64,000 nt of DNA from positions 62,001-126,000 of the forward strand of contig NZ_LSLK01000113.1 in the NCBI RefSeq assembly GCF_002257705.1, written 5' to 3'. This stretch comes from Sporomusa silvacetica DSM 10669 (GTDB lineage Bacteria > Bacillota > Negativicutes > Sporomusales > Sporomusaceae). Position 1 is the first letter of the stretch. Every line of letters starts with the position of its first letter. A program made the position numbers and the translations under genes. This document shows positions 61,657 through 64,000 of this stretch, in pieces. The notes under the pieces were generated by a model. The model worked only from the letters and a program-made list of their open reading frames with translations, was not told the origin of the DNA and searched no databases.

Positions 61657-61755
61657 TTATTTGAATCCAATTAATCTTGGCCACAAAAGTAAACCTAGAC
61701 AAAAGCCTAAACCAAAAACGAATAATATCACACCAGTTAGATCTAAAGCATCCAT
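61657..61755 (-). CDS. Candidate 32-aa membrane peptide between the two kdpD-like genes
   Basis: ATG at 61753-61755 after GAAGGGAAAAGG. The product is one hydrophobic helix (LTGVILFVFGLGFCLGLLLW) with a basic end, a size like KdpF (29-30 residues) but without clear sequence similarity. It lies in the gap after the kinase-less KdpD. Plausible small membrane protein; coding status unproven. Confidence 0.45.
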   Translation of the reverse strand: MDALDLTGVILFVFGLGFCLGLLLWPRLIGFK

Positions 61756-61916
61756 ACCTTTTCCCTTCTTTCCCCAAAATGAAACTAATACTCCCCCCGA
61801 CTCAGTGCATTAACTTTAGGGTAATGATAACATACAATCCCGTAAATAATGGGTCAATTTACTTATGCATTGTGTCAGAATTCCGTCAAAATGATTAGCT
61901 TAGTCGAAAATAATAT

Positions 61917-63941
61917 TTATTTCGTGGCCATGCTTTTATTTTGGGCCGACAGCGCACGCTCTACAGCAATGGCCGCAAGCCCTGTCCATGCGTCCACAAG
62001 TCGCCTTTCCTCAGGTGTCAGCTTATTCTCCCCAATATAAATACTTAATACGCCCACTATTTCATCTCGCGTTTTCAGTGGAATATATAAATATTCAGTG
62101 CCCGAAAGCGTTTCAGTGGACCTCCCGGCTACCTGTCCATGCTGAAAAACCCAGGTGGCAACGACATTTTCCGTCAAATCTACAAGAGGATATGGTTCTT
62201 TAACTTCCGGTTGACTGCCTTCCGGAAGGGACGGATTATATTCCGCCCATACTTTCAGGCTCCCATTTCCATCAGGTAAAAGAACCGCAATGGCCCGATT
62301 AATAACCCCGCCAGCTTGTGTGGCAATTCCCTGAGTTATTGTTTTCAAATCAGTGATCGCGGCAATTTCCCGGCTGAAATGATAAAGAGCACGAGTACTT
62401 CTTTCCCTGACCCGGGCCGCTGCCGCCTCCATTCTCAAATGATCCGTCCGCCCACCGATGACGTAGGCTACAAACAGAAATGTGGCAAAGCTCCATAAAT
62501 ATCCGAAGTCATTGACTGCCAAATGCAATAACGGAGGTATGAATAAGTAATCAAATGCCATAACGCTACAAAGGGCGGTAAGATAGGACGGCCACCTCCC
62601 CCACCAGAAGGCGCTGAGCATAACCGGCAATTGATACAAAAGAGCAATATTAGTAATTTCCATCTGGGACTTTATGTTGACTAATAAACTAAAGGCTGTT
62701 ACCGCTGCCATCAATAATAACCCACCGCCGAAATGAAGCCATGAAGTGGGACGAACAGCGGCGGCCGTTTTGATTGTGGTGGCCGCCTGTTCTGTCTCTG
62801 CTTCACCACGAATAACGTAGACGTTAATCCCCCCGCTAAGGCGAATTATTTTATCCACAGCCGAGCCGTGGATCAGTTCCCACCAACGGCTATGCCTGGG
62901 CTTACCAATTACAATTGTCGATACGTTCTGATTGCGGGCAACTTCCAATACTTCCGCAGTCAAGTTTTTGCCTACAACGGTAAGAGTTTTAGCCCCTAGT
63001 TCCTCGGCCAATCGCATATTTCGCACCAAACGATCTCTTTCTTTATCACTCATCGGTAGTTGGCGGACCGTTTCAACATGAACAGCCAACCAATCGGCCT
63101 GCAGTCCTCCCGCTAACCGGCTGGCTGCCCGGATCAATTGGGCAGAAAATGGACTTGCGCTCACACAGACCATGACTCGCCCCGAAACGGGCCAAGGGCC
63201 GCAAATGCTGTGTTCGCGCATATATTCGTTTACGTCCTTATCCACCCGTGCGGCGGTAAAGCGTAAGGATAGTTCCCGCAGAGCATTAATATTTCCCTGC
63301 CTAAAGAATTTTTGCAGGGCCTGTTCTGCTTGCCCAGGAATATACACCTTTCCTTCTTTGAGCCGCTTGATTAGGTCTTCCGGTGGAATATCGATCAGTT
63401 TCACGGAATCAGCATGATCGATAATATGGTCCGGGACTGTCTCCCTGATAATGACCCCGGTAATCTGCGCCACGACATCATTCAAGCTTTCAATGTGTTG
63501 GATATTCAATGTTGTATAAACATTGATACCGACTTTTAAAAGTTCCTCAACATCCTGGAACCGCCGTACATGGCGGGAACCGGGAATATTGGTATGGGCA
63601 AGTTCGTCGACTAAAACCAATCCCGGTTTCCGCGCAATAATGGCGTCAATGTCCATTTCATCTAGAGTCTTATCTCGATATTCGATGCCCTTAGGCTCCA
63701 TACGGGGAAGTCCAATTACCAGGCTTTCCGTTTCCCGACGGCCGTGGGTCTCAATCCAACCGATTACTACATCAATGCCTTCTTGCAGGCGGTCATGTGC
63801 CGCCTCTAGCATGGCGTAGGTTTTACCCACCCCCGCCGCAGCACCGAGAAACACCGTTAGCTTGCCGCGTTCAGCTTTATTGATTTTGTCCAGTAAAACG
63901 TCTGGATCAGGACGGCCTGGATTTTTAATGTTTGATGGCAT
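61917..63941 (-). CDS. KdpD-like sensor without histidine-kinase domain
   Basis: 674 residues from the ATG at 63939-63941, with GGGGGAG 6 bases upstream. It has the KdpD N-domain (GAAAGVGKTYAMLEAAHDR), the stress-protein domain, four membrane segments and GAF. It stops at ALSAQNKSMATK, exactly where full KdpD (58222-60966) enters its kinase linker. No His box or ATPase domain follows in any frame downstream. It is collinear with KdpD up to this point. Likely a regulatory partner, for example c-di-AMP/K+ sensing, acting with full KdpD. Confidence 0.9.
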   Translation of the reverse strand: MPSNIKNPGRPDPDVLLDKINKAERGKLTVFLGAAAGVGKTYAMLEAAHDRLQEGIDVVIGWIETHGRRETESLVIGLPRMEPKGIEYRDKTLDEMDIDAIIARKPGLVLVDELAHTNIPGSRHVRRFQDVEELLKVGINVYTTLNIQHIESLNDVVAQITGVIIRETVPDHIIDHADSVKLIDIPPEDLIKRLKEGKVYIPGQAEQALQKFFRQGNINALRELSLRFTAARVDKDVNEYMREHSICGPWPVSGRVMVCVSASPFSAQLIRAASRLAGGLQADWLAVHVETVRQLPMSDKERDRLVRNMRLAEELGAKTLTVVGKNLTAEVLEVARNQNVSTIVIGKPRHSRWWELIHGSAVDKIIRLSGGINVYVIRGEAETEQAATTIKTAAAVRPTSWLHFGGGLLLMAAVTAFSLLVNIKSQMEITNIALLYQLPVMLSAFWWGRWPSYLTALCSVMAFDYLFIPPLLHLAVNDFGYLWSFATFLFVAYVIGGRTDHLRMEAAAARVRERSTRALYHFSREIAAITDLKTITQGIATQAGGVINRAIAVLLPDGNGSLKVWAEYNPSLPEGSQPEVKEPYPLVDLTENVVATWVFQHGQVAGRSTETLSGTEYLYIPLKTRDEIVGVLSIYIGENKLTPEERRLVDAWTGLAAIAVERALSAQNKSMATK

Positions 63942-64000
63942 TTTGAACTCCCCCAAACAAAACATTCATTTACGTTTTTATATTGCTAAGCAGTATTTAT

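Noticed and set aside
58222..63941. The two kdpD-like genes as an assembly duplication
   Set aside because: They differ throughout at the protein level, end at different points and have different leaders, so they are true paralogues.
1..64000. CRISPR array or tRNA/rRNA genes
   Set aside because: No regularly spaced direct repeats with unique spacers and no tRNA-like cloverleaf or rRNA segments were noticed; the repeats that do occur are dispersed single elements.

Overview
The window looks like a chromosomal stretch from an anaerobic, low-to-mid-GC Negativicutes bacterium (Sporomusa/Pelosinus-like). This is inferred from the strong GGAGG ribosome-binding sites, a T-box leader on ilvBN, the mix of Firmicutes-type small transporters (YitT, ECF S-component) with chemotaxis and c-di-GMP proteins, and the abundance of molybdopterin oxidoreductases with tiny ferredoxins. 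No rRNA, tRNA or CRISPR array was seen.

Region 1 (about 1-24 kb, almost all minus strand) is the most distinctive part. It carries two paralogous loci. Each encodes a large acetylene-hydratase-like molybdopterin/tungstopterin enzyme (MopB1 1753-3984, MopB2 17118-19358) and a two-cluster mini-ferredoxin of 111-113 residues. Each also has a nearby sigma-54-dependent activator (4951-7074, 21767-23854) preceded by the same structured leader RNA with a terminator. Four good -24/-12 (sigma-54) promoters lie in front of the operons. Locus 1 adds two zinc-ribbon miniproteins and a NuoE/NuoF-like NAD module; locus 2 adds an aromatic-acid-type MFS carrier and two more transporters. Between them are a Cache-type chemoreceptor and an oxalate/formate-type (OFA) antiporter behind its own sigma-54 promoter and zinc-ribbon miniprotein. 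The simplest reading is a substrate-induced system that senses, takes up and metabolises an unknown compound through Mo/W enzymes.

Region 2 (24-41 kb) is mixed. It holds small orphan proteins, an ArsS-like radical SAM gene and a plasmid-type Rep_3 initiator that share an operator-like inverted repeat, and a MocR/PhzF/amino-acid racemase group. It also has two YitT proteins, signal peptidase I, an ECF S-component, Na/Pi and MFS carriers, a dicarboxylate/glutamate symporter, a GlpA-like oxidoreductase and exonuclease III.

Region 3 (41-54 kb) contains a broken cheX, ilvBN under an isoleucine-type T-box, a polysaccharide deacetylase, a Gfo/Idh/MocA oxidoreductase and a molybdate cluster (modA-modA-modB with a modD remnant and no modC). 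It also has a Rex paralogue with a damaged nucleotide-binding loop. A second leader-RNA family occurs twice here.

Region 4 (54-64 kb) has a thioesterase, an AIM24 protein, a GGDEF-EAL protein, kdpE, kdpD and a second KdpD-like protein lacking the kinase domain.

A modular intergenic repeat family (at least nine copies) is scattered over the whole window, with smaller repeat families besides.
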